Part shown: positions 57,713 to 64,000 of the stretch, piece by piece
Layout of the letters: every line of letters starts with the position of its first letter
Numbering within the stretch: position 1 is the stretch's first letter
Source of the DNA: CAZKNJ01 sp964554185
GTDB taxonomy: Bacteria; 4484-113
Length of the DNA stretch: 64,000 bases
Assembly: GCA_964554185.1 (NCBI GenBank)
Contig: CAZKNJ010000007.1
Location: 1-64,000 of the forward strand
Reading direction: 5' to 3'
Program-made: the position numbers and the translations under genes
Notes under the pieces: generated by a model
Databases searched by the model: none
Seen by the model: only the letters and a program-made list of their open reading frames with translations
What the model was told of the DNA's origin: nothing

Positions 57713-58990
57713 ATGTTCTTCATTGAAGAGATAATCGCGCGCGAAGTGCTGGACAGCCGTGGCAACCCGACGGTGGAGACCGAAGTCGTCCTGGACGACG
57801 GCAGTATCGGCCGCGCCATCGTTCCCTCCGGCGCGTCCACCGGCGAAGCCGAAGCCCTGGAGATGCGCGACGGCGACGAGAAACGCTACAACGGCAAGGG
57901 CGTGCTCAAGGCCGTCGCCGCCGTGGAAGAGAAGATTGCCCCCGAGTTGGAAGGTTTCGGCGTGCCCGACCAGCGGCTGGTGGACTTGGCGATGATTGCG
58001 CTGGACGGCACCGCGGCCAAGAAAAAACTCGGTGCCAACGCCATCCTCAGCGTCTCCATGGCAGTGGCGCAGGCCTGCGCCAGTGCGCTGGATCTGCCGC
58101 TGTTCCAGTATCTCGGCGGGGCCAATGCCCACCTGCTGCCCGTCCCGATGATGAACATCATGAACGGCGGCGCCCACGCCGACAACAACCTGGACATCCA
58201 GGAGTTCATGGTCGTCCCCTTCGGCTTTCCCTCCTTCCGCGAAGCACTGCGGGCGGGCGCGGAGACCTACCACGCGCTCAAGGGCGTGTTGAAGAAGATG
58301 GGGCTCGTTACCAATGTTGGCGACGAAGGCGGCTTCGCGCCCAACCTCAAGAGCCACGCAGACGCGCTGGACGCCATCGTTACCGCCATCAAGAAAGCGG
58401 GCTATAAGCCCGGCAAGCAGATCGGCCTGGCGCTGGATTGCGCCGCCAGCAGTTTCTATAAGGACGGCAAGTACCATTTAGCGGGCGAGGGCAAGTCCTA
58501 CACCTCAAGCGCACTGGCTAAGTACTACGAGGAACTCGTTTCCGGCTTCCCCATCATCAGCATTGAAGATCCCTTCGCCGAGGAAGACTGGGACGGCTTC
58601 GCCGCCTTCACCAAGAAGCTGGGCGGCAAACTCCAGATTGTGGGCGACGACATCTATGTCACCAACCCGGAGCGCATCCAGCGCGGCATCAAGCGGGGCT
58701 GCTCCAACTCCGTGCTCATCAAGCTCAACCAGATTGGCACCGTCACCGAGACGTTGGACGCCATCGCGTTGACCCAGCACACCGGCTGGACGCCCGTCAT
58801 TTCCCACCGCAGCGGCGAAACCGAGGACACCTTCATCGCGCACCTGGCGGTGGGGATGAACGCGGGGCAGATAAAGACCGGCGCGCCCGCCCGCACCGAC
58901 CGCGTGTCCAAGTACAACGAATTGCTGCGCATTGAGGAGTACCTCGGCGTCTCCGGCCACTTCGCAGGCGCCGAAATATTCGGTCGCTAG
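57713..58990 (+). CDS. eno: enolase
   Basis: 425 residues. N-terminal EIIAREVLDSRGNPTVE and SGASTGEAEALE loop, GDEGGFAPNL (catalytic Glu), IEDPFAEEDWDGF and GDD metal ligands, K-L-N-Q-I-G-T with the catalytic Lys, and SHRSGETEDTFIAHLAVG. Dehydrates 2-phosphoglycerate to PEP; the product is also that of ppdK 36 bp upstream, so the pair handles PEP. The C-terminus is complete. ATG with AGGTGG upstream. Confidence 0.97.
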   Translation: MFFIEEIIAREVLDSRGNPTVETEVVLDDGSIGRAIVPSGASTGEAEALEMRDGDEKRYNGKGVLKAVAAVEEKIAPELEGFGVPDQRLVDLAMIALDGTAAKKKLGANAILSVSMAVAQACASALDLPLFQYLGGANAHLLPVPMMNIMNGGAHADNNLDIQEFMVVPFGFPSFREALRAGAETYHALKGVLKKMGLVTNVGDEGGFAPNLKSHADALDAIVTAIKKAGYKPGKQIGLALDCAASSFYKDGKYHLAGEGKSYTSSALAKYYEELVSGFPIISIEDPFAEEDWDGFAAFTKKLGGKLQIVGDDIYVTNPERIQRGIKRGCSNSVLIKLNQIGTVTETLDAIALTQHTGWTPVISHRSGETEDTFIAHLAVGMNAGQIKTGAPARTDRVSKYNELLRIEEYLGVSGHFAGAEIFGR

Positions 58991-59153
58991 GGGCACGGGT
59001 ATCCCGTGCCCGTCTTGCTATCGCAGGGAAGCGGCTAGTGGTCTGTAGGGGCACAGCATGCTGTGCCCGTGGTGCTTTCGCAGCGGTGAATCACGGGCGG
59101 GACGCCCGCGCCACCAACCAACCACCAGGTACGCGGGGCTTTAGCCCCGCTAC
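58991..59153. repeat. cluster of hairpin repeats after eno (families B, B, C, E)
   Basis: 58991-59011 GGGCACGGG-TAT-CCCGTGCCC abuts the stop codon; 59045-59070 contains the same 20-bp palindrome as 25991-26010; 59089-59115 is family C; 59129-59153 is family E with arms GCGGGGCT/AGCCCCGC. Confidence 0.8.
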
Positions 59154-59162
59154 AGAACTCTC

Positions 59163-60047
59163 CTACCGCAACTTCAACAACACCGCCAGATTCGCGTCCT
59201 TATCCTTCACCGGCCTGATCAGCCCCTTCGCGCTGGTCATCAGGCTGCACGCCCCCGGCCCGTGCCCCGCGCTGGCGCAACGCCCGTGCACAATCACCGC
59301 AATGGTCACTGCGCCGGTGAGGTAGGTGCGGCCGAAGGTGCAGTCCGCATCCGTCAGCGCCACGATGTCGCCGAACCGCAGGCTGTCCAGCCCGTATTCC
59401 TTGTTCATGCTCTCGTCGAACAGCTGAATATCGTAGTCGCCGGTGTGCGCGCTGTCCTTGCCCAGCCCGCTGCCCATCACCGCCGCGGGCACGAAGTGCG
59501 TCACCCCGATCTCAATCTTCCCGTCCTTCACCCGCGGCTTCATGGCCTTGAGCAGCTTCGGGCTCAGGTTGAACAGCTTCACGCCCTCGAAGTTCTCCAG
59601 CGCGAGGCCGGTTCCCACCGCGCGGATCTGCATCTTGTCGCCGATAACCAGCTGGTCCAGCACCTTCGGTGGGAAGTCCACAAACACGTGCTCGATCCCG
59701 CCGTGCTTGCCGGTCACCACGCCCTTCTCGCCCTTGGCGTCGCCGCTCACCACCCGCGCCTCGTTGCCCACGCAGGCGTAGACGTTCAGCCCGAAGCGCG
59801 AGACGTCCTTGCCCCAGTCGGCGTTGAAGTTGGATAGCGACACGCCCGGCTCGATATGGTCGCCCACGATGTCAATGCAGTTGTCGCCCACGCGGTGGCT
59901 GTAGCAGATGCCGCCCAGCCCCGGTAGTATCTGCGGCTCGCCGGTGACGGCGGTGATGCGGTAGTGCGCCAGCTTCGCCGGCGGGTGGGTGATTTCGCCC
60001 AGCACGCTCATTTCTACGAGCTTTTTCTCATTGGTTTTAAGCTGCAT
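59163..60047 (-). CDS. DUF4438 domain protein
   Basis: 294 residues matching the DUF4438 group (fold known from structural genomics in Thermotoga, function not established). Visible blocks are PGLGGICYSHRVGDNCIDIVGDHIEPGVS, VVTGKHGGIEHVFVDFP and a C-terminal VTIAVIVHGRCASAGHGPGAC segment rich in Gly, His and Cys, likely a ligand or metal site. No signal peptide. AAGGAG seven bases before the ATG. The start region is duplicated across the second assembly gap. Confidence 0.85.
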   Translation of the reverse strand: MQLKTNEKKLVEMSVLGEITHPPAKLAHYRITAVTGEPQILPGLGGICYSHRVGDNCIDIVGDHIEPGVSLSNFNADWGKDVSRFGLNVYACVGNEARVVSGDAKGEKGVVTGKHGGIEHVFVDFPPKVLDQLVIGDKMQIRAVGTGLALENFEGVKLFNLSPKLLKAMKPRVKDGKIEIGVTHFVPAAVMGSGLGKDSAHTGDYDIQLFDESMNKEYGLDSLRFGDIVALTDADCTFGRTYLTGAVTIAVIVHGRCASAGHGPGACSLMTSAKGLIRPVKDKDANLAVLLKLR

Positions 60048-60234
60048 GATGGCTCCTTGAAGGTAATCCTGCGAAGTGGNNNNNNNNNNNNNNNNNNNNN
60101 NNNNNNNNNNNNNNNNNNNNNNNNNNNNNNNNNNNNNNNNNNNNNNNNNNNNNNNNNNNNNNNNNNNNNNNNNNNNNNNTTCTCATTGGTTTTAAGCTGC
60201 ATGATGGCTCCTTGAAGGTAATCCTGCGAAGTGG
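60025..60234. other. assembly gap (100 N) with duplicated 55-bp flanks
   Basis: 60080-60179 are N. 60025-60079 and 60180-60234 are identical 55-mers containing the DUF4438 ribosome binding site and first codons. As at 18.8 kb, this looks like an unmerged k=55 overlap, not missing sequence. Confidence 0.85.
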
Positions 60235-60253
60235 TTCGGCGCACAGGCGCCCG

Positions 60254-60580
60254 CTATTCGTCGTAATAGGCGGCGAAGTCCCCTTCGCCCCGGTGCATCT
60301 GCGGTTCGCCATTACGGTAGGCGCGGCGGCCGCGTATCTCGCCGCTCTCAGACTGCTCGCGCGCCCGTTCGGCCATCTCGCCGAGCACTTCGTCGCCCAG
60401 CTCGTAGTGCTGGCCGCTGTAGCTCTCATCATAGGGCGGCAGCAGCTCAAACAGCACGCCCAGGCGCTCCCGCTCAATGAAGTGCTTTAGTTCGGCGATG
60501 GCGAGCGCCGCCAGCCCGGATGTCACCAGGCCGATGGTGAGCCCGATTACGAAGTCCCAGCCGCTGCATCGTTTCTTCAT
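60254..60580 (-). CDS. small hypothetical membrane-anchored protein
   Basis: 108 residues, family not recognised. One membrane helix at about 8-29 after MKKRCSGWDF, then a charged, mostly helical soluble part with Glu/Arg-rich EMAERAREQSESGEIRGRR. ATG 60580 has GGAAAG five bases upstream; an ATG five codons earlier (60595) is possible. Just upstream of the DUF4438 gene on the same strand if the gap is closed, with about 50 bp between, so a two-gene unit is likely. Confidence 0.6.
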   Translation of the reverse strand: MKKRCSGWDFVIGLTIGLVTSGLAALAIAELKHFIERERLGVLFELLPPYDESYSGQHYELGDEVLGEMAERAREQSESGEIRGRRAYRNGEPQMHRGEGDFAAYYDE

Positions 60581-60661
60581 GGTCTTTCCAGCCATACCGC
60601 CGCAGGATTATATGCCCGGCGATGGTAGCCGTCAAACTATGTTACCACCAATATTGCTCGG

Positions 60662-60690
60662 TTGCATTTTGCCCCCGTTCGGCATAGAGT
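60662..60690 (+). promoter_or_regulatory. promoter of the 3-hydroxyacyl-CoA dehydrogenase/dxr genes
   Basis: TTGCAT (60662-60667), 17-nt spacer, TAGAGT (60685-60690); start expected near 60697. Confidence 0.5.
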
Positions 60691-60714
60691 CTGTGCATCT
60701 AGCAGGAGGGGCCT

Positions 60715-61560
60715 ATGGAACTTCACAAGATTGGCGTTGCCGGCTTTGGCACAATGGGCAGCGAGATTGCGCTGCTCGCCGCAATGGCGGGATTCGACAC
60801 CGTAGCCTACGACGCCTATGCACCCGCGTTTGACGCCAACCTGCCGCGGCTGGCCAAGCTGCTGCGCGTGCTGCAAAAGGACTTGGACGACGCCGGCCGC
60901 GAAGCGGTGCTCGCCCGGCTCAAGACCTCGCCCGACGCCTCCGCTCTCAACGACTGCGACCTCATAATCGAAGCGGTGGTTGAAGACTTCGCCGTAAAGG
61001 AGGAGCTGCTCTCCGGGCTGGGGAAGGCCTGCAAGCCGGAAGCAATAATCGCGACCAACACCTCCAGCCTCGGCGTAACCCGCCTGGCCGCGACCAGCGG
61101 CCGGCCGGAGCGCTTCATCGGACTGCACTTCTTCAATCCCCCGTCGCAGATGAGCCTGGTGGAGGTTGTGCCCGGCCTGCTTACCGGAAAGGAGGTCGGC
61201 GCCGCCGCCCTGGACTTCGTCAACCGCATCGGCAAGAAGCCCATCTTCCTGCGCAAGGAGACCCCCGGCTTCATCGTCAACCGCGTGCTGATGGCAATGG
61301 CGGTGGAAGCGATGTCCCTGGCGGAGCAGGGCATCGGCAGCCCCCAGGAAATTGATGAGGCGCTGCGGCGCGGCGCGGGCTGGCCGCTGGGCCCCTTCAA
61401 GCTGATGGACCTCGTCGGCCTGGATGTCTTCCTCAGCGCCTGTGAAGGCCTCTACCGCGAGCTCGGCGAGGCCAAGTTCCGTCCGCCCTTTATGCTCAAA
61501 CAGCAGGTGGAGGCCGGCCGCTTTGGGCGCAAAACCCGCGCCGGCTTTTACGACTACTAG
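60715..61560 (+). CDS. 3-hydroxyacyl-CoA (3-hydroxybutyryl-CoA) dehydrogenase
   Basis: 281 residues, the stand-alone length. NAD-binding G10-F-G-T-M-G15, catalytic H138 in IGLHFFNPP with E150 and the Ser/Asn partners (NTSSLG and N-terminal of the C domain, ETPGFIVNRVL). It oxidises L-3-hydroxyacyl-CoA to 3-ketoacyl-CoA in beta-oxidation or works in reverse in butyrate/PHB-type routes. ATG with AGGAGGGG. Eight bases ahead of dxr, so co-transcribed although metabolically unrelated. Confidence 0.92.
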   Translation: MELHKIGVAGFGTMGSEIALLAAMAGFDTVAYDAYAPAFDANLPRLAKLLRVLQKDLDDAGREAVLARLKTSPDASALNDCDLIIEAVVEDFAVKEELLSGLGKACKPEAIIATNTSSLGVTRLAATSGRPERFIGLHFFNPPSQMSLVEVVPGLLTGKEVGAAALDFVNRIGKKPIFLRKETPGFIVNRVLMAMAVEAMSLAEQGIGSPQEIDEALRRGAGWPLGPFKLMDLVGLDVFLSACEGLYRELGEAKFRPPFMLKQQVEAGRFGRKTRAGFYDY

Positions 61561-61568
61561 GAGGACGG

Positions 61569-62762
61569 TTGTCCGCCCGGCCCAAGAATCTCTGCATCCT
61601 CGGCTCCACCGGCAGCATCGGCGAAACCACGCTGCGCGTCGTCCGCCGCCACCGCGATAGGCTCAACCCCGTCGTCCTCACCGCGCGCCGCAACTGCGGA
61701 AAGCTGCTGGCGCAGGCGCGCGAATTCCATCCCACTGCCTGCCTGTTGGTAGAGCACGGCGCTGCGCTGGACGCCTGCGGCGAGCTGGGCGATCTCGGCA
61801 TTGAATTGTTCGCCGAAGAAGACGCTCTGCCGCTGGTGGTGCAGTTCCCCGAGGTGGACGCGGTGGTCTGCGCGATGAGCGGCGCCGCCGGCCTGCGCGC
61901 GTTGGTTGCCGCCATCCTCGCGGGCAAGGAAATACTCTTCGCCAACAAGGAAGCGCTCGTGGTCGGCGGCCGTTTCGTGGCCGACCTGGTGCGCAACACC
62001 GGCACGCGCTTCATTCCCATTGACAGCGAGCACTCCGCCATCTACCAGTGCCTGCTGGCGGGACGCCAAGACGAAGTCGCCTCCATCACCCTCACCGCTT
62101 CCGGCGGCCCCTTCCTGCGCGCCTCCGCCGAAGAGATCGCCGCCGCCATCCGCGAGCAGGTGCTGGCGCATCCCACCTGGGACATGGGCCCCGCGGTCAC
62201 CGTCAACTCCGCGACGATGATGAACAAGGCGCTGGAGGTGATTGAGGCGCACTTCCTCTTCGGCCTGCCGCCGGATAAGATCCGCGTGCTCATCCACCCG
62301 CAGTCCATCATCCACGGCCTGGTGGAGTTCGCCGACGGCAGCACCTTCGCCCAGCTTTCCGTGCCCGACATGGCGGTCGCGGTGCAGTACGCGTTGCTGG
62401 GGCCGGAGCGCCCGCCCGGCGTAGTAGAGCCGCTGGATCTCGCCGCGGTGGGCAGCCTTACATTCGAGGAATTGGACACTGCCCGCTTCCCGCTGGTGGG
62501 GCTGGCGTATGAGTCGCTCAGCGGCGAGTGGTGGGCGCCCATCGCGCTCAACGCCGCCAACGAAGTCGCGGTGGAAGCCTTCCTGGAGGGCGGTATTCCG
62601 TTCGGTGCGATTAGCGACAGCATTATGGAGTGCTTCCGCCAGCGGCATGAGGCTCCTGGCGCGGAATCGCTCCCCGCCGAGCCCGCGATGCTAGACGCCA
62701 TCCTGGAGGCTGATAGAATGTTCCGTGAGTTCGCGCGCAAGCTGCTATTCCGGCGCGGCTGA
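61569..62762 (+). CDS. dxr: 1-deoxy-D-xylulose 5-phosphate reductoisomerase
   Basis: 397 residues. NADPH motif LGSTGSIGETTL at 11-22, the ANKEALVVGG segment, metal/substrate motifs PIDSEHSAIYQ, TASGGPFL, PTWDMG and NSATMMNKALEVIEAHFLF. Second step of the MEP isoprenoid pathway. TTG start with AGGAGGACGG; no better start exists before the Rossmann strand. Followed by tldD after 16 bp. Confidence 0.95.
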   Translation: MSARPKNLCILGSTGSIGETTLRVVRRHRDRLNPVVLTARRNCGKLLAQAREFHPTACLLVEHGAALDACGELGDLGIELFAEEDALPLVVQFPEVDAVVCAMSGAAGLRALVAAILAGKEILFANKEALVVGGRFVADLVRNTGTRFIPIDSEHSAIYQCLLAGRQDEVASITLTASGGPFLRASAEEIAAAIREQVLAHPTWDMGPAVTVNSATMMNKALEVIEAHFLFGLPPDKIRVLIHPQSIIHGLVEFADGSTFAQLSVPDMAVAVQYALLGPERPPGVVEPLDLAAVGSLTFEELDTARFPLVGLAYESLSGEWWAPIALNAANEVAVEAFLEGGIPFGAISDSIMECFRQRHEAPGAESLPAEPAMLDAILEADRMFREFARKLLFRRG

Positions 62763-62778
62763 CCCAAAGGAGATACCC

Positions 62779-64000
62779 GTGGACGCATTCCTGGACAAGA
62801 TTGACGACGGTCTGAAAAAGCGCGTATGGGAACGGGCGCTGGCCCGCGGCGGCGACTTCGCCGAGGTCTTCATGGAGGACACCAGCACGCTGTCCTTCAT
62901 GCTCAAGGACGGCAAGGTCTCCGAGCTGTCCCAGGGGCAGCGGCAGGGCCTCGGCGTGCGCGTGGTGGACGGCGACAACTACGGCTATGCCTGGCTGGAC
63001 GGCTGGGACGAGAACGGCCTGCTGGACGCCGCCGGGACCGCCGCCGCCATCGCCTCCGGCGGCGAGCCGCGCGTGGAGCCGGTGCGCCCGGTCAAAATGC
63101 AGGACCTCTACCCGGTGTCCGCGCCGATGTCGGAGCTGGGGCTGCGCACGAAGATGGACACGCTCCACGAGGCCAACGAGAGCGTCCGCGCGTTCAGCCC
63201 GCACATCAGCCAGGTGATACTCACCCACGCCGAGAACCTGCGCAACTTCCGCGTAATCGCCAGCGACGGCGTTGATGCGCGGGACACCCAGCCACTGGTG
63301 CGCCTGGGCTGCATGACCATCGCCACCCGCGGCGATAAGCGCGCGCGCGGCATGTTCGTCTTCGGCGGACGGGTGGGGCAGGAGCTGCTGGCGGACAAGC
63401 GCCCGGCGGAGCAGTTCATCCGCGCCGCCGAAATGGCGGTCACCATGCTGGATGCGCGCCCGCTAAAGGGTGGGCCGATGCCGGTGGTGCTGGGCCCCGG
63501 CTGGGGTGGCGTGCTGCTGCACGAGGCCGTCGGCCACGGCCTGGAGGGCGACTTCAACTTCAAGGGCACCAGCCTCTTCGCCGGCCGCATTGGCAAGGAG
63601 GTTGCCTCCAAGCTCGTGACCGTGGTGGACGATGCGACCATCCCGCACCACCGAGGCACCATCAATATTGACGACGAGGGCACTCCCGGCGCGAAGAAAA
63701 CGCTCATCGAAAACGGCGTCCTGCGCGGCTACCTCCACGACCGCATCAGCGCGGGCCAACTCGGCATGGAGCTTACCGGCAACGGACGGCGCGACTCCTA
63801 CCGCTACCCGCCGATACCGCGCATGACCAACACGTTCATGACCGGCGGCGACACTCCGCCGGAAGAAATAGTCGCCGCGACCAAGGACGGCTTTTTCGCC
63901 AAGACCTTCGGCGGCGGCCAGGTGGACATCACCAACGGCAGCTTCGTGTTTGAAGTGCTGGAGGGCTACCGCATTGAAAACGGTCAGCTTACCTACCCGG
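62779..64000 (+). CDS. tldD: TldD/PmbA-family metalloprotease, 3' truncated by window end
   Basis: 407 codons are visible and the frame is open at the window edge. The zinc-protease motif H248-E-A-V-G-H253-G-L-E-G-D is intact, and the N domain (RGGDFAEVFMEDTSTLSFMLKDGKVSELSQGQRQGLGVRV) fits TldD rather than PmbA/TldE, which lacks the HExxxH. TldD acts with TldE on peptides (microcin B17, CcdA in E. coli). GTG 62779 has AAAGGAG seven bases before it. Confidence 0.93.
   Translation, partial: MDAFLDKIDDGLKKRVWERALARGGDFAEVFMEDTSTLSFMLKDGKVSELSQGQRQGLGVRVVDGDNYGYAWLDGWDENGLLDAAGTAAAIASGGEPRVEPVRPVKMQDLYPVSAPMSELGLRTKMDTLHEANESVRAFSPHISQVILTHAENLRNFRVIASDGVDARDTQPLVRLGCMTIATRGDKRARGMFVFGGRVGQELLADKRPAEQFIRAAEMAVTMLDARPLKGGPMPVVLGPGWGGVLLHEAVGHGLEGDFNFKGTSLFAGRIGKEVASKLVTVVDDATIPHHRGTINIDDEGTPGAKKTLIENGVLRGYLHDRISAGQLGMELTGNGRRDSYRYPPIPRMTNTFMTGGDTPPEEIVAATKDGFFAKTFGGGQVDITNGSFVFEVLEGYRIENGQLTYP

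Noticed and set aside
60014..60477. Open frames running through the N gap (for example 60014-60244 and 60037-60477)
   Set aside because: They are produced by translating N and by the duplicated 55-bp flank.

Overview
The window is 64 kb of GC-rich bacterial chromosome from a scaffold with two 100-N gaps. It encodes a secretin (PilQ), several lipoproteins, MreB and a class A penicillin-binding protein, so the cell is a diderm, probably rod-shaped. A B12-dependent class II ribonucleotide reductase, a DXP-pathway gene (dxr), PPDK and enolase indicate ordinary central metabolism, and a selC-type tRNA shows that selenocysteine is used. Many starts are GTG or TTG, four-base stop/start overlaps are common, tRNAs lack an encoded CCA, and TATAAT-like -10 boxes are easy to see. 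I cannot assign a phylum; the uneven k-mer-joined scaffold suggests a metagenome-assembled genome of an uncultivated lineage.

Layout: 0-5.3 kb holds a truncated flavin reductase, an SDR, and the leftward run rpsB-tsf-PBP1A. Divergent from it is mreB, followed by two tRNA genes. 6.9-15.6 kb holds a TlpA-like thioredoxin, a class III aminotransferase, methylmalonyl-CoA epimerase plus acyl-CoA carboxyltransferase, a coiled-coil/NYN protein, a lower-GC patch with an unknown membrane protein next to a relic of a transporter gene, an intact IT-type transporter and a zinc-ribbon protein. 15.7-18.8 kb has a dockerin-like/PKD/beta-propeller lipoprotein. 19.1-25.9 kb has nrdJ, a gamma-carbonic anhydrase, the tightly overlapped ruvX-yqeG-MFS-membrane protein operon, and a DUF5698/DUF2179 protein.

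26.0-31.1 kb is the most unusual block: two tandem copies of a two-gene module, each an ECF-type sigma factor overlapping by ATGA a ~645-residue single-pass membrane protein. The big partners are full-length homologues of each other, I recognise no family for them, and the two sigma genes share a promoter-like motif at the same distance from their starts. Next come tRNA-Sec, then two tandem polytopic membrane paralogues, then the leftward rpmH-rnpA-yidD-yidC-jag-pspC operon.

37.4-52.9 kb is one rightward type IVa pilus locus: four pseudopilin-type genes, pilB, pilT, pilC, pilA, then pilM-N-O-P-Q and an unknown exported protein, closed by a terminator. Two SurA-like proteins follow, then ppdK, eno, a DUF4438 protein, a 3-hydroxyacyl-CoA dehydrogenase, dxr and a partial tldD.

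Intergenic DNA is full of two kinds of small repeats: hairpin families with conserved loops and flanks but covarying stems, and heptanucleotide tandem tracts resembling cyanobacterial STRRs. Both assembly gaps are bounded by identical 55-bp flanks and are probably not real gaps.
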